Position numbers and translations under genes: made by a program. DNA of 64,000 bases from Hydractinia symbiolongicarpus (taxonomy: Eukaryota > Cnidaria > Hydrozoa > Anthoathecata > Hydractiniidae): positions 22,561,001 to 22,625,000 of the forward strand of contig NC_079875.1 of assembly GCF_029227915.1 (NCBI RefSeq), given 5' to 3'. The notes under the pieces are model-generated. The model did not search any database. It saw only the letters and a program-made list of their open reading frames with translations, and was not told the DNA's origin. Every line of letters begins with the position of its first letter. Position 1 is the first letter of the stretch. Positions 35,096 through 46,716 of this stretch are shown here, piece after piece.

Positions 35096-35100
35096 GTAAA

Positions 35101-35860
35101 CCAGGACACTTTACCACTTTTGTTGCTGCCAAAGTAAGCGACACAATTAACAAAACTCATACTTGTTTTCAACGGCTAAAATAATTATACAGAAACTAAC
35201 TAATATAAAGAATCAATAAGCATAGAAAAACAAGCAAAAGCAACAGGGTGGAAACACACACACAAAGAAAACAAAAAGGGACTGGTCACACTAACCACAA
35301 CTAAAATTTGATCAGCCCAAAAAGGGGTGTGGAAAAATGGCTGAGCAAAACAAACTATAGCCTAAGTGTGACCAGAAAATGCAAAATGTCACTATATAAA
35401 TTATATAATATCTAATAATAAATATAAACTTACTGGTAAAGTTTATGCCTAACTTATGCAGTGCAGCAACAAGAACAATGTGTGTTGGTAAACACCAAGA
35501 ATGACAAATACTTGGTCAACACCAAGAATGAACAAATATGACAGAAACAATTTTTCATGTCATGTCTTACTAGTAAGAAGACTAATTTCCAACTGACTGC
35601 AAAATGCAAAAAACATTATATATATATATATATATGTCCCTTGAGACATACCTAAGGCCATTACCATCATGTAAAAGAACAAAGGTAATGACAATAAGCA
35701 TGCCTCAATGCATAACAGTCCCTAAGGAACACAACAAAATAAATTGAATTAAAAACCTTTATACACATAGAGACTCAGTACACTCATAAACATTAAAACA
35801 GATACATGAACTTTACACATAACTTTACACATAAAAAACATAAACAAACAAAGACTGTTT
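35101..35860. other. Possible BEL/Pao LTR/leader region, unresolved
   Basis: Contains an (AT)n run at 35616-35635 and short repeats such as AACACCAAGAATGA (twice near 35495-35535). A 5' LTR would be expected here, but with no 3' LTR in the window its ends cannot be set. Confidence 0.35.
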
Positions 35861-35861
35861 C

Positions 35862-36432
35862 ATGCAAGCGTTGATTAGGTGAGATTAGAGAATGAAGTAT
35901 TTCCAGCTTTAATGATGTACAACAGTGGCTCGTTAGAGAGTTGAGAACTTCTGTTACTTAGGTGATATGTTGGGCAGTGAAGGGGGGTGTTGGAAGAAGT
36001 GTTACTTGCAGGATAGGTTCTGCTTGGAAAAGGTTCAGAGAGTTACTTCCTTTGTTGACTATCAGAGTCCTGTCAATTGAGGTAAAAGGTAGGTTGTATG
36101 AGGCCTGTGTAAGTGTTATGTTGTACGGTAGACATGGGCAGTGAAGCAGGAAGATCTTGACCGATAAGAAGATTGAATTGGCTGGGGCACTTGGAAAGAA
36201 TGGAGGAGGATAATTGGGTAAGAAAGTGTAGAGACTTAATAGTTCCTGGGGCAAAGCCCAGAGGCAGACCGAGAAAGACTTGGCAGGAGGTTATAAGGAC
36301 AGACTTGATACAGAGGAAGTTGAGTTTTGATCTAACACAGTCTAGATCAGATTGGAAGAGGGTCATTAATATACCCCGTCTAACCCATGCTAGCATGGAA
36401 AGCGGACGTTAGGCCGAGAATGATGATGATTA
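35862..36432 (+). pseudogene. LINE copy 1, 3' part
   Basis: Resumes at ATGCAAGCGTTG and aligns with 57812-58470 of copy 2, with an internal deletion of about 120 nt near 36145. Pieces of the C-terminal domain are readable: NWLGHLERMEEDNWVRKC and KPRGRPRKTWQEVIRTD. It ends in GATGATGAT, the usual short-repeat tail of this LINE. The LINE segment equivalent to 56993-57811 is absent. Confidence 0.85.
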
Positions 36433-37263
36433 CGTCTTTGTCGGCATCCACGACTTTGTCTGCATCAAAAACAACAAAATTATAATAGCTAAATGGATGT
36501 TTGAATGTTTTTAATAATTCGCTTTTCATCTGATGACTTCCCAATCCATCACAATTTTTTCAAAGTTATTTTTAGAGATGTTAAACCATAAACTTATGTA
36601 GTTGGCGGGGTTAAATATTCGCTTTTAGATAATCACATAATAAGGACAGTATAAGCTACATATGCAGTTGTTGCATTTTAATAACCTTTCGTCCAAATTT
36701 AAAAATATTCTTTGATAATTATCCATATCTTGATTCTTTTAGCTTGATATTGGATTATCCATTTCTTCTACTTTTGCAATAATTAGCTAGCTAGCTAGCT
36801 CTAATTCTTTTTGGTTGTCCTTGTTGTAGCCATAGCCGAACATACATTACATTGTTGTACACATTGTGGTTTTCAGCCATCTAGCTATATATATTCAATT
36901 GACACGATGAAGGTTGATTATAAGGAAAAGATGTGTAATATCTAGCAGTGCGTTCAGTCCAGGCTCATTGCTTATGCAGGCACAGAGCTAAGAATACCCT
37001 TTTACCATCATCCGGCTTTAAACTTTGTAAAAGTTCATAATTGTAAGTTGTTCTTGTTTTAATAAAGGTTAATATACCATAGAGAGGACTAGCAGCACCC
37101 AATAGGTCATTTAAAAGTTAAACGTTAGTATAAAAAGCAAAGAATTAGGAAAGAAACAACAAAAGGTTACACATTTCTCCGCCTTTCTACGTACAACACA
37201 AATAATTCTTTGTGAGAAAGTGACTGAGAAACTTGACTGGGCCGAGTCACACAAAAACAAGCT
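36433..37263. other. Non-coding stretch
   Basis: AT-rich, with a short (CTAG)n tract at about 36783-36800. No supported gene. Confidence 0.4.
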
Positions 37264-37325
37264 AAAAATTTGTCCCTACAAGCGCTTTATTCGTGCCCAG
37301 ACTGCGCTGTATGAAAGTCGGTAAT
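37264..37325. repeat. Right arm of the 62-bp inverted repeat
   Basis: Mirror of 27479-27540; ends GTATGAAAGTCGGTAAT. Confidence 0.85.
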
Positions 37326-37493
37326 TAATCAAAATCTGTTTACCTATGACGACGGATTAAGCGTCCCCCGTGCCCAATAAGCGCCCCGGTGTTAGAAAAC
37401 TTGTAAATAAGCGCCCCTGCTCTAATAAGCGCCCCCTCCCTCTAGATAAAAGGGGGGCGCTTATACGAAGATCTCCACAAAAAACAACGTATA

Positions 37494-37841
37494 CCGTAAT
37501 GATTCGAACAAGGGCCCTGGGCGCTTTTTAAATTTTTAGATTTTTTGCATGGGCGCTTAAAAAATGCTGGGCGCTTATAAATTTTGCCTAATTTTGTACA
37601 ATTAAAGACAACGGTAATTTTCAATTTTGTTTTTTTTATCTTGAAAAATAAAACTGAACAAAAGATGTAACAAAATAAACTTTAGCCTTTCTAGGGTTCT
37701 TATTATAAAAAAGTAAAATTTTCAAATAAACGCCTAGTTTCTCAAGGTAGTTTTCTATTAAGCGCCTCCTTTTATCAGGCGGGCGCTTATTCGAGGGGGG
37801 GGCGCTTAGAAAGTGCTGGGCGCCTAATGGGATCATTACGG
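37494..37841. mobile_element. MITE with TA target duplication, 348 bp
   Basis: Ends CCGTAATGATTC and GGATCATTACGG are inverted, flanked by TA at 37492-37493 and 37842-37843. Subterminal TGGGCGCTTA motifs. No ORF; a Tc1/mariner/pogo-type derivative by its TA site. Confidence 0.75.
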
Positions 37842-38162
37842 TATAAATAAAAGATACATTACCGTATTTCCTCTAATAAGCGCCGCGGCGCTTATTTAAT
37901 TTTTGTGATTTTAGGTGCGGCGCTTATTAGAGGGCGGCGCTTAATAGAGGGCGGCGCTTATTTCGAAATTTCAGATTTCAAGTTTCTGAAGTTTTTGCCT
38001 ATTCTTCAAATTCAATCCGTTGGTTGAATGCTATCCTTAGTAAAAGTTTTTTTGATAGATTTGGGGTTCTATAGAGGGGTAAGTAACGTACGAGAAAGAA
38101 ATAACGGGTGAATTATCGTGTCTTTTCCTGTTCTCTTTCTATCAAATATAACAAAGATAATT

Positions 38163-39524
38163 TCAAACATCAATTTCTTCGTCGCTTTCTTGATCAGAGT
38201 CAATCAAATGAAACGGCCCGCATGCATCCTCAACATCCGAATCTGTTATGTTCTCAAAAGGATTTATTTGACTCTCTTCCTCTTGCAAGATATTCAGGGA
38301 TTCTCTTAGCCGTGATGCCCCATCAGGACAAGCTCCCTCCTTTTTAAAACAGTGGATCTTGTCATCTTCACTACCATCGACTGGAAGGCTTAAACCGCAT
38401 GTTTTAAAAGATTTCACGATGAGCTCACTTGACAGCTTTTTCCAACCTTCTAAGATCCACTCGATTACTTTCCTTCGCGGAGGTGGCTTCATATTACCTG
38501 CTTTTGTATATTCGTGGATCCCTTCACTAAGCCATGTATCGTAAGCTTCGGTAACATGAGCTTTGAATGGCTTATTCCACGAAACATCGGGGGCTTGAAT
38601 ATACGGAGTACAACCACCGGGGACGATAACTGAATCAACATTGAAACTTTTCAAACGTTGCTTGATTGTTTGCATCATGTGGCATTCAAAGGAATCCCAA
38701 GCTAACAATCGCTTTTGAAAAGAAAATTTACCAATAACTGTTTTAATGTATTCTAATGTCAATTCCTCATTCATCCAAGCATTTGAAGATGAAGCGATAA
38801 TACATTTAGATTTGTATTCTTCGTTTAGAGCATTACATTCCCGCTTTGCACCCCCAAAAACGATGAATGGTTTGAGCCGTGTTCCATCAGCCTTTGCTGT
38901 AAGGCACACAGAAACTCTGACTTTCTCATGGCCAGTGGTCTTTAAAGGAATGTCTTTCTTTCCTTTGCTTTCTACAGTTGTCCCTGAGAGCATGTCAGAC
39001 CAAATTGCAGTTTCATCCATCGCAATGATTGAACCAGCGGAGTATTTAAATTTTCTTTGTAATCGTCGGCACTGTAAAACATACATGACAAGTTTGTCGA
39101 CCATACAACTAGGATTCTTTTGAGCGGTAGTTGTTCTTCTCCTTAAAGAAAGTCCGTTTCTTTTCATAAATTTTTCCAACCATCCACGACTGGCTACAAA
39201 GCTCTCTTTTACAGCAGGGTCATCGGTGCTTTTGTCATGGATAATCTTTGCTTTCTTCATTATTAATTTTCGAGAAACTCTAAGCATTGCTGATCTACGA
39301 TCCATTATCCAGATGAGTACTTCTTCTTCTAAGTCGTCGTTCGTGAGCTTTCTTCCCCCACCATCAAGTCTTCTTCTTTTCAGTCCACCTTTATCAGCAA
39401 CCCTGGCTTTGATGTCTTCCATTTTTGCTCTCCATTCACGAACTCTCCTCTCGTCAACATTGTATCGCCTTCCTGCTTGGCGATTTGAATAATTGATTGC
39501 ATATTCCACGACTTCCTTCTTCAA
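38163..39524 (-). CDS. Pogo/Tigger-type transposase, about 450 aa, N-terminus missing
   Basis: Order: N-terminal helix-turn-helix (NRQAGRRYNVDERRVREWR), CENP-B-like HTH with VSRKLIMKKAKII and SRGWLEKFMKRNGLSLRRRT, then a DDE_1 core: AMDETAIWSDM (first Asp), LLAWDSFECHMM (second Asp), PGGCTPYIQAPDVSWNKPFK (third Asp). It ends with an acidic tail. It would cut and paste the element at TA sites. The frame has no ATG at its 5' end: it opens after a TGA at about 39540 and the first codons are TTG-AAG-AAG, while relatives have about 10-15 more residues. The core looks undamaged, so this is either a 5'-truncated copy or uses an upstream exon I cannot see. Confidence 0.85.
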   Translation of the reverse strand: MKKEVVEYAINYSNRQAGRRYNVDERRVREWRAKMEDIKARVADKGGLKRRRLDGGGRKLTNDDLEEEVLIWIMDRRSAMLRVSRKLIMKKAKIIHDKSTDDPAVKESFVASRGWLEKFMKRNGLSLRRRTTTAQKNPSCMVDKLVMYVLQCRRLQRKFKYSAGSIIAMDETAIWSDMLSGTTVESKGKKDIPLKTTGHEKVRVSVCLTAKADGTRLKPFIVFGGAKRECNALNEEYKSKCIIASSSNAWMNEELTLEYIKTVIGKFSFQKRLLAWDSFECHMMQTIKQRLKSFNVDSVIVPGGCTPYIQAPDVSWNKPFKAHVTEAYDTWLSEGIHEYTKAGNMKPPPRRKVIEWILEGWKKLSSELIVKSFKTCGLSLPVDGSEDDKIHCFKKEGACPDGASRLRESLNILQEEESQINPFENITDSDVEDACGPFHLIDSDQESDEEIDV

Positions 39525-39839
39525 GTTGTCGAAATAGATTCAGACGATCTGGGAGAAAAGGATGATGAGTTTTTAGTCGGACATTTACCCATTGAACTAT
39601 CCAAACTAACGAAACAATTTTTGAAATCTGATAAAAACAACACGATGATCGCAAAAGTAACGGGAAAAAGGAAACGAGAGCTTGGCTTGGTCGTCCCTGC
39701 CAAGTTTCTTTGCTGTTCAACCAACAGTAAAATTGCAAACATTCTTTATGAGGAACTTAATAAGAAGAAATGTAAATTTAGCTATTTAGAACTTAATGTA
39801 AATGAATATTGCAATAAGAAGACTATAGAGTTCGAATAA
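39525..39839 (+). pseudogene. Coding-like fragment opposite the transposase, HIRAN-like by impression
   Basis: Plus-strand frame reading DSDDLGEKDDEFLVGHLPIE, then KVTGKRKRELGLVVPAKFLC, to a stop at 39837-39839. The pattern VGHLP...ITGKR...LEVPxxL resembles a small domain (HIRAN-like) found in transposon-associated proteins; this is from memory and unsure. It begins where the transposase frame on the other strand begins, so neither has a complete N-terminus. It may be a remnant joined by a rearrangement. Confidence 0.4.
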
Positions 39840-40145
39840 AAGCATTGAAATCTCATTTTCTCTTGATTTTCTAATAAGCGCCGCATTTGAGGGTGCGGCG
39901 CTTATTAGAGGGCGGCGCTTATTTCGAAATTTAAATTTTAGGTGCGGCGCTTATTAGAGGGCGGCGCTTAATAGAGGGCGGCGCTTATTGGAGGAAATAC
40001 GGTATTACTATTGTATTTTTTGTTTGTTTGCAAATGAAGTTCAAAATAATTGCTTGTCTAAAAAAACGTAATAAGCGTTCCTGCTGAATTAACTTACCCT
40101 GCCAATAAGCGCCCCCCAAACGATGAAATTTTTAAATAAGCGTAA

Positions 40146-42692
40146 CTAGCTGTTTCCCGTGGAAGAATCCACTGTATTCCATTTAATTTATGTAGCAGAT
40201 ATATGTCCATCAAAAAACAAACAATACAGCAGTGCGCATCTTACATCTGCATTATTATATAAATGACCAAAAAAATTAAAGGTTTTCAACAACTGCAGTA
40301 TTTATGTGACATTCAAAATCTAAATCTACTAAAATTACTTGCTCTGACCATCTGACAAATGCGAAAATTATTCGGAAAGAAGTTTCCAAAAGCATTTCAA
40401 CATACATCTCACCCATAAAATTTAAATCACTTAAAACGCCACATATATACAAAAAAGCTGATCAATGTCAAACACAAATCTCTCTCATTGTATATGTTAA
40501 AATCAGTTAGTTTATTGCAAACCCTGCCAAAGGTTGACACACAATGTGAAAAATAAACAATAAATTGTGCCTCTGACAGAATTTTTTATCTAAGGTGTAA
40601 AAAAAGGGATTTGCAAGGACAAATTATAATGCAATAAAACATTATTTGATATATTGCATACAGTCCCTCCTCACCAAACTTTAGACAAAATGCCAACAAA
40701 ATAACGGTGTTTAAACCTAAAATTAATAAAGTCTTTTTAGCAATTTGCATGCTGTTTTACCATCAATAAAGTAAACAAAATTTCAAATCTCACATAGTAT
40801 TCTGTCACAAATGTTCATAAAATATATATATAAGTCATAATAAGTCATGTTAAACAACAGCAATCAATCTGTATATAAGTTCATTTTATGTCAATTTTTG
40901 CACCAATTTTGCAACACAAAATACAAATTCTAAATAATACTAAAATCTCTTATTTTGGTCCTTCGCATACCGACGGTCTCCCACAAAAGTTTAATCAAAA
41001 TGTAAAAAATGAGAGGTAACGACAAAATCAAAGTTTGCAAAATTTAACTATTTCAGTACATATATCTACTGCATATGCCCTCTAAAACAATATTTTAATC
41101 CAAAATGCCAAAGAAAAACAGTTTGCAACAAAAATCAGTTATTTCGATAATATTGCATACACTCTTTCCTCACAAAAGCTTCACAAACTGTAAAAAAAAG
41201 AATGGTTGTAGGGAGTGCTTCTGATTCAACAAAAAAAGTTTTTTTGACATATTGCATCTAGCCCTTACCCATTAAATCTTACACAAAATTTCCAAAACTA
41301 TATACGATTTAGAACACATCAAATTTAAATCGAGAAGGATCAGTCATTTCGATATATTGCATGGAGTCCTCCCCAGTAAGAATTTATACAAAATATAGAA
41401 AAACAAAGCTTGCAAGGTGTAAAATTGAATTCTTCTTCTGTGGTCCTTCCTCGCAAAATTAACATAAAATGTCAAAAAGGTTCAGATATAACATCTAACA
41501 CAACAAAAATCAGTTCTATCAGTATATGTCATGCCATTGTCTTCCACCAAATGTTCCCCTTAAAGTTTCACAGACACAGCCTGTAAATTAAAAACAACTA
41601 ACATCAGGTGTTTTGGTCTATTTCATACCATTCTGTTCCAAATAACTTATAAAATGTAAAAATTGAGTGGTAAAACAGAAATGTCAAAAAAAATAGCTTA
41701 CGAAGAGTATAAAATTGAAATCAACAAAGTAGCTCTTTTGGTGTATTAAATATAAGCCATACGCACAAAAGTTTACACTAATTGTAAGAAAATGGTTGTG
41801 TTTAGTAATTCTAAATTAAGAAAAGTCAGTTCTTTTAGCATGCTGATTAAGGTTTTTGCCCACAATTTGAAACAAATTAAATTTTCATTTTAAAAATAAG
41901 TAATTTCTGAACTTTATTTTCAGAATATTTGGAGGAAAAGAACTTCGCAAACCAAAAAAAACCTAGGAAAATGTTTAAAATTTTCAGGGTTAATAACGTT
42001 TGATGTGTTTTGTGGGAATATATATATACTGGGAATCTTCAGTTTAAAGCTAGCATTAGCTAGCTACAGCAGCTAATAGCTAGTCACTTAAATATAAACT
42101 GGAGACTTAGCTAGGTATAAAGAACATGGCTACATATATATATATATATTCCTAGCTAGCTAGCTAGTTGTTGTTGGTGGTTGGCTTTTTATGATGCTAG
42201 CTATAAAACATGTCTGGCAACAATAATATAATCAAAACTGAAAATAAAACATGAAAAAACCTTACAGAACCTTGCTATGATTAATTTATAAAACCATGCT
42301 CTTCTTCAAATGTTTTTTTAAAGATTTATTTTGAATGAAAGAGTAGAGAATACTCAAAAAGAACAGCCATCTTTTTCGTAAACACAATTTCCGTTTTATG
42401 CTAGGAACTTCATTTAACAGTCCGTATGCTTTGTGAATATCTAATACCGTTTCATATGTAGCGATACCTATATATGTATGCTAACATAGAGTTTTTTGGC
42501 ATAAGGGTATATATATTTATATCGTTATTAGCAGCGGGTTATATATTTACACCTTATGTGCGATTTCTATGCAGTACATCCCTAATTTTTTTAGTTAAAT
42601 TTTAGCGTACGGCCACGTCATAAGAAAGTGACCCGTGATTTCCGTGTCGTGGACTCACAGTTTTACTCACGCAAGGGAATTAATATATAAGA
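40146..42692 (-). mobile_element. Helitron-like unit 0 of a three-unit array
   Basis: On the minus strand the 3' end is the hairpin GTGGATTCTTCCAC, then CTAG at 40146-40149, with A at 40145. The 5' end TCTTATATATTAATTCCC is at 42692, directly joined to unit 1. The interior has degenerate repeats of roughly 90-130 bp with ATATTGCAT and CACAAAA(G/C)TTT motifs, also seen at about 43130-43200 in unit 1. More diverged than units 1 and 2. No ORF. Confidence 0.6.
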
Positions 42693-44704
42693 CTAGCTGA
42701 ATACCCGTGGGGGAATCCACTGAATCTCTCATTAAACCGATGTAAGGGATACCAAACGAAAACATACAACACAGTAATATGAATTTTTAAAAGTCACAAT
42801 TTGTATTATTCTAGTTTATAACCACTAGAACAAAACGTCCAAAAAAATAAATATGTGCAGCAATAAAAAAAAAAAATAAAAGAGAAAAAAACCCTGGGAT
42901 TGAAGTTGCTCACAATCTGCATTATATTTGTACCCGCTGAAACAGAACAATGTCCAGCAACAAATAAAAATGCAAAAAGTTTAACAAAATCGAAGGTGGC
43001 TAACAAATCTGTTAAAACTATATACTTGCTTTGCCATACCCGAAACATAAAAGGGAAAATGGTATACCAGACATTAGAAAAAATCGATAAGTCACACAAA
43101 TAAGGTTATTGCAAAGTTTCCACAACGTACAGATTCTAATGCATCATACCAAATTAGCTATTTAGTCTATTGCATATAGCAACCTTCCCAATGCGCAAAC
43201 GTGCAGTGCATGATAACAATGCAGTGTTTTCGAATTGAAGAATCGAATATTATTTTACACGGTAACGTAACAAATGTAAACATTGATTTAACTTTGTTTA
43301 CATTAAGGTTTATTATAACGACATCAACCACTTCGCAGCGTTAAAAACAGTAACAACGAAAAAATACTTTCTACATTTTATATAAACTCTTCTCTATTAT
43401 ATACACGCTGTATTTTATAAGAATAGCGTTTTTTTTTCCCCGTTTCGGCCTTCATGTTCTTAGCTTTCCCTGGTGTACTTGCCCATTGTTTTGGAGAGAA
43501 AAAGGTTCAGTCATACAAATTTTTATATTAAAAGAAACAACCAAGCTTAGACATATTCTTAGGATATTCTGACCCATTGTTTAGAGTATATTCTTACAAA
43601 AAATGTTAAATATGTTCAGGCTAAAGACAAAACATATTTAACTTCATATTAAAGGGAAAGTTTAGCTGGAAGCGTGTAAACGACTTAAAAACGTCGCTTT
43701 ACATTATAGATTCTTATAAAAATTGTGTCAAAAGAAAACGCATTTACGCTCAAGACTCAACAAGGAACTAAAAATTTAAAGGAAAAGCTGAGCTCTGAAA
43801 GTCAAAACGGTTAAAAAAAAACGTTACACACCTAAACTTATCTCTTTACCAGATAAACTAAACAACACACCTGCCTTTCTTTGGCTTTCTCAGTTAGCTA
43901 GCGTCTCTGGATAAAAGACCAATCAGTTTTTTACTTCGATTATTAAACTTCGCTTCATCCCAAAGAAAACAAATTGAAAATGTATAGCTAGCTACAATTG
44001 TCTGATACATTTCCAATCAGTTCTCTTTTTGACGTTATATTATCGTACGTCTTTCTTCTTTATAACAAATATTTCTGGCAACAACATAAACTTTTTTTAT
44101 TCTCGCTCGACATCAACAGTCGCTCTACAATGACAACAGTTTTGTTTACTTCTGTTTTGTTTACTTCTTAGATTCGAATTATCATTCGAATTTGATAGTT
44201 TTTTTAAAAGAAAGCAACTTCGGTCCCAGAACACAAAAAAGATAGAAGAAACAAATAAGCTTTAATCTAACCTCGTGATGAGTAAACCTTGTTTGAAATA
44301 ACTTTTTTCAGGATTACTTTGAAAAAGAGACAACTTTCTTCGCTTCGGTTTTCATTTTTCAGTTAATAAACTTTGTTTCCGTGAGATACGGCGCGCACAT
44401 GGTAAACCGGGGGTAAAATTTAATTATTCTATCTTAAACGACCAGCGGGCTTTTACAACAAAAAAACAAATAAAACCATTTGAAATTAAAATAAAAATTA
44501 ATTTTAATGAGTAAGGAAAAAGAGTTTTATTTTAAAAAAAAAATAAGAAAAGAGAATTAAATATTTATATAGTAACCCCCTGATTTGCGTTTTCTTTAAC
44601 TTGGTAAATTTTAGCGTAACGCCACGTCGTAAGAAAGTGACCTGTGATTTGTGTGACGTGGCCTCACCGTGCGCACACACACACAAGGCGTATTAATATA
44701 TAGA
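42693..44704 (-). mobile_element. Helitron-like unit 1, 2012 bp
   Basis: 3' end GTGGATTCCCCCACGGGTAT, then CTAG at 42693-42696; 5' end TCTATATATTAATACGCC at 44704. It joins unit 2 with no intervening base. No helicase or Rep frame; the 97-codon frame at 42806-43099 recurs unchanged in unit 2 and has no known domain. Confidence 0.8.
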
Positions 44705-46716
44705 CTAGCTGAATACCCGTGGGGGAATCCACTGAATCTCTCATTAAACCGATGTAAGGGATACCAAACGAAAACATACAACACAGTAATATGAATTTTT
44801 AAAAGTCACAATTTGTATTATTCTAGTTTATAACCACTAGAACAAAACGTCCAAAAAAATAAATATGTGCAGCAATAAAAAAAAAAAATAAAAGAGAAAA
44901 AAACCCTGGGATTGAAGTTGCTCACAATCTGCATTATATTTGTACCCGCTGAAACAGAACAATGTCCAGCAACAAATAAAAATGCAAAAAGTTTAACAAA
45001 ATCGAAGGTGGCTAACAAATCTGTTAAAACTATATACTTGCTTTGCCATACCCGAAACATAAAAGGGAAAATGGTATACCAGACATTAGAAAAAATCGAT
45101 AAGTCACACAAATAAGGTTATTGCAAAGTTTCCACAACGTACAGATTCTAATGCATCATACCAAATTAGCTATTTAGTCTATTGCATATAGCAACCTTCC
45201 CAATGCGCAAACGTGCAGTGCATGATAACAATGCAGTGTTTTCGAATTGAAGAATCGAATATTATTTTACACGGTAACGTAACAAATGTAAACATTGATT
45301 TAACTTTGTTTACATTAAGGTTTATTATAACGACATCAACCACTTCGCAGCGTTAAAAACAGTAACAACGAAAAAATACTTTCTACATTTTATATAAACT
45401 CTTCTCTATTATATACACGCTGTATTTTATAAGAATAGCGTTTTTTTTTCCCCGTTTCGGCCTTCATGTTCTTAGCTTTCCCTGGTGTACTTGCCCATTG
45501 TTTTGGAGAGAAAAAGGTTCAGTCATACAAATTTTTATATTAAAAGAAACAACCAAGCTTAGACATATTCTTAGGATATTCTGACCCATTGTTTAGAGTA
45601 TATTCTTACAAAAAATGTTAAATATGTTCAGGCTAAAGACAAAACATATTTAACTTCATATTAAAGGGAAAGTTTAGCTGGAAGCGTGTAAACGACTTAA
45701 AAACGTCGCTTTACATTATAGATTCTTATAAAAATTGTGTCAAAAGAAAACGCATTTACGCTCAAGACTCAACAAGGAACTAAAAATTTAAAGGAAAAGC
45801 TGAGCTCTGAAAGTCAAAACGGTTAAAAAAAAACGTTACACACCTAAACTTATCTCTTTACCAGATAAACTAAACAACACACCTGCCTTTCTTTGGCTTT
45901 CTCAGTTAGCTAGCGTCTCTGGATAAAAGACCAATCAGTTTTTTACTTCGATTATTAAACTTCGCTTCATCCCAAAGAAAACAAATTGAAAATGTATAGC
46001 TAGCTACAATTGTCTGATACATTTCCAATCAGTTCTCTTTTTGACGTTATATTATCGTACGTCTTTCTTCTTTATAACAAATATTTCTGGCAACAACATA
46101 AACTTTTTTTATTCTCGCTCGACATCAACAGTCGCTCTACAATGACAACAGTTTTGTTTACTTCTGTTTTGTTTACTTCTTAGATTCGAATTATCATTCG
46201 AATTTGATAGTTTTTTTAAAAGAAAGCAACTTCGGTCCCAGAACACAAAAAAGATAGAAGAAACAAATAAGCTTTAATCTAACCTCGTGATGAGTAAACC
46301 TTGTTTGAAATAACTTTTTTCAGTTTTAATTTGAAAAAGAGACAACTTTCTTCGCTTCGGTTTTCATTTTTCAGTTAATAAACTTTGTTTCCGTGAGATA
46401 CGGCGCGCACATGGTAAACCGGGGGTAAAATTTAATTATTCTATCTTAAACGACCAGCGGGGCTTTTACAACAAAATAACAAATAAACCATTTGAAATTA
46501 AAATAAAAATTAGTTTTAATGAGTAAGGAAAAAGAGTTTTATTTAAAAAAAAAAATAAGAAAAGAGAATTAAATATTTATATAGTAACCCCCTGATTTGC
46601 GTTTTCTTTAACTTGGTAAATTTTAGCGTAACGCCACGTCGTAAGAAAATGACCTGTGATTTGTGTGACGTGGCCTCACCGTGCGCACACACACACAAGG
46701 CGTATTAATATATAGA
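44705..46716 (-). mobile_element. Helitron-like unit 2, 2012 bp, near-identical to unit 1
   Basis: Every landmark is offset by exactly 2012 from unit 1, with only a few differences (e.g. 46323-46331, and the A-runs near 46545). The 5' end TC at 46716 is followed on the plus strand by T, completing the A|T insertion site of the array. The end lies 84 bp before the NDUFA6 start codon. Confidence 0.85.

Larger units (their letters stand above)
29091..35100 (-). mobile_element. Decayed BEL/Pao LTR-retrotransposon fragment
   Basis: Minus-strand order Gag, zinc knuckle/protease, RT, RNase H, integrase. RT has the BEL/Pao signatures YLWW and FGAASSPSCSNYAL, and YVDDLL. Frames are broken by several single stops and at least three frameshifts. 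The low-coordinate edge lies inside the integrase C-terminus (NFRVGDIVI is cut by the LINE junction), so the 3' LTR is missing. I could not define a 5' LTR in 35100-35860, although it may lie there. Confidence 0.88.
37862..40002 (-). mobile_element. Pogo/Tigger-like DNA transposon, 2.1 kb
   Basis: Terminal inverted repeats begin CCGTATTTCCTCTAATAAGC on the left and mirror as GGAGGAAATACGG on the right, flanked by TA at 37860-37861 and 40003-40004. Subterminal blocks repeat GGCGGCGCTTATT several times at both ends. It contains a pogo-type transposase on the minus strand and a second coding-like stretch on the plus strand. Confidence 0.88.
37365..40145. mobile_element. AATAAGCGCC-repeat element, split by younger insertions
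   Basis: The left remnant (about 37365-37460) and right remnant (about 40075-40145) carry repeated AATAAGCGCCCC motifs. Between them lie two TA-flanked elements (37494-37841 and 37862-40002) with related subterminal motifs. I read this as nested insertion of related elements; the outer ends are not defined. Confidence 0.5.

Noticed and set aside
38746-39492. Plus-strand frames of 88-125 codons
   Set aside because: Antisense shadows of the pogo transposase, which has clear DDE motifs.
42806-45115. Pairs of 97- and 67-codon frames on opposite strands, repeated at an offset of 2012
   Set aside because: The repetition comes from the Helitron tandem, and the frames have no domain; conservation reflects recent duplication, not selection.
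42693-46716. Assembly artefact as sole cause of the 2012-bp duplication
   Set aside because: The two units differ at several positions and the joins coincide exactly with TC and CTAG ends; still, long reads would settle it.
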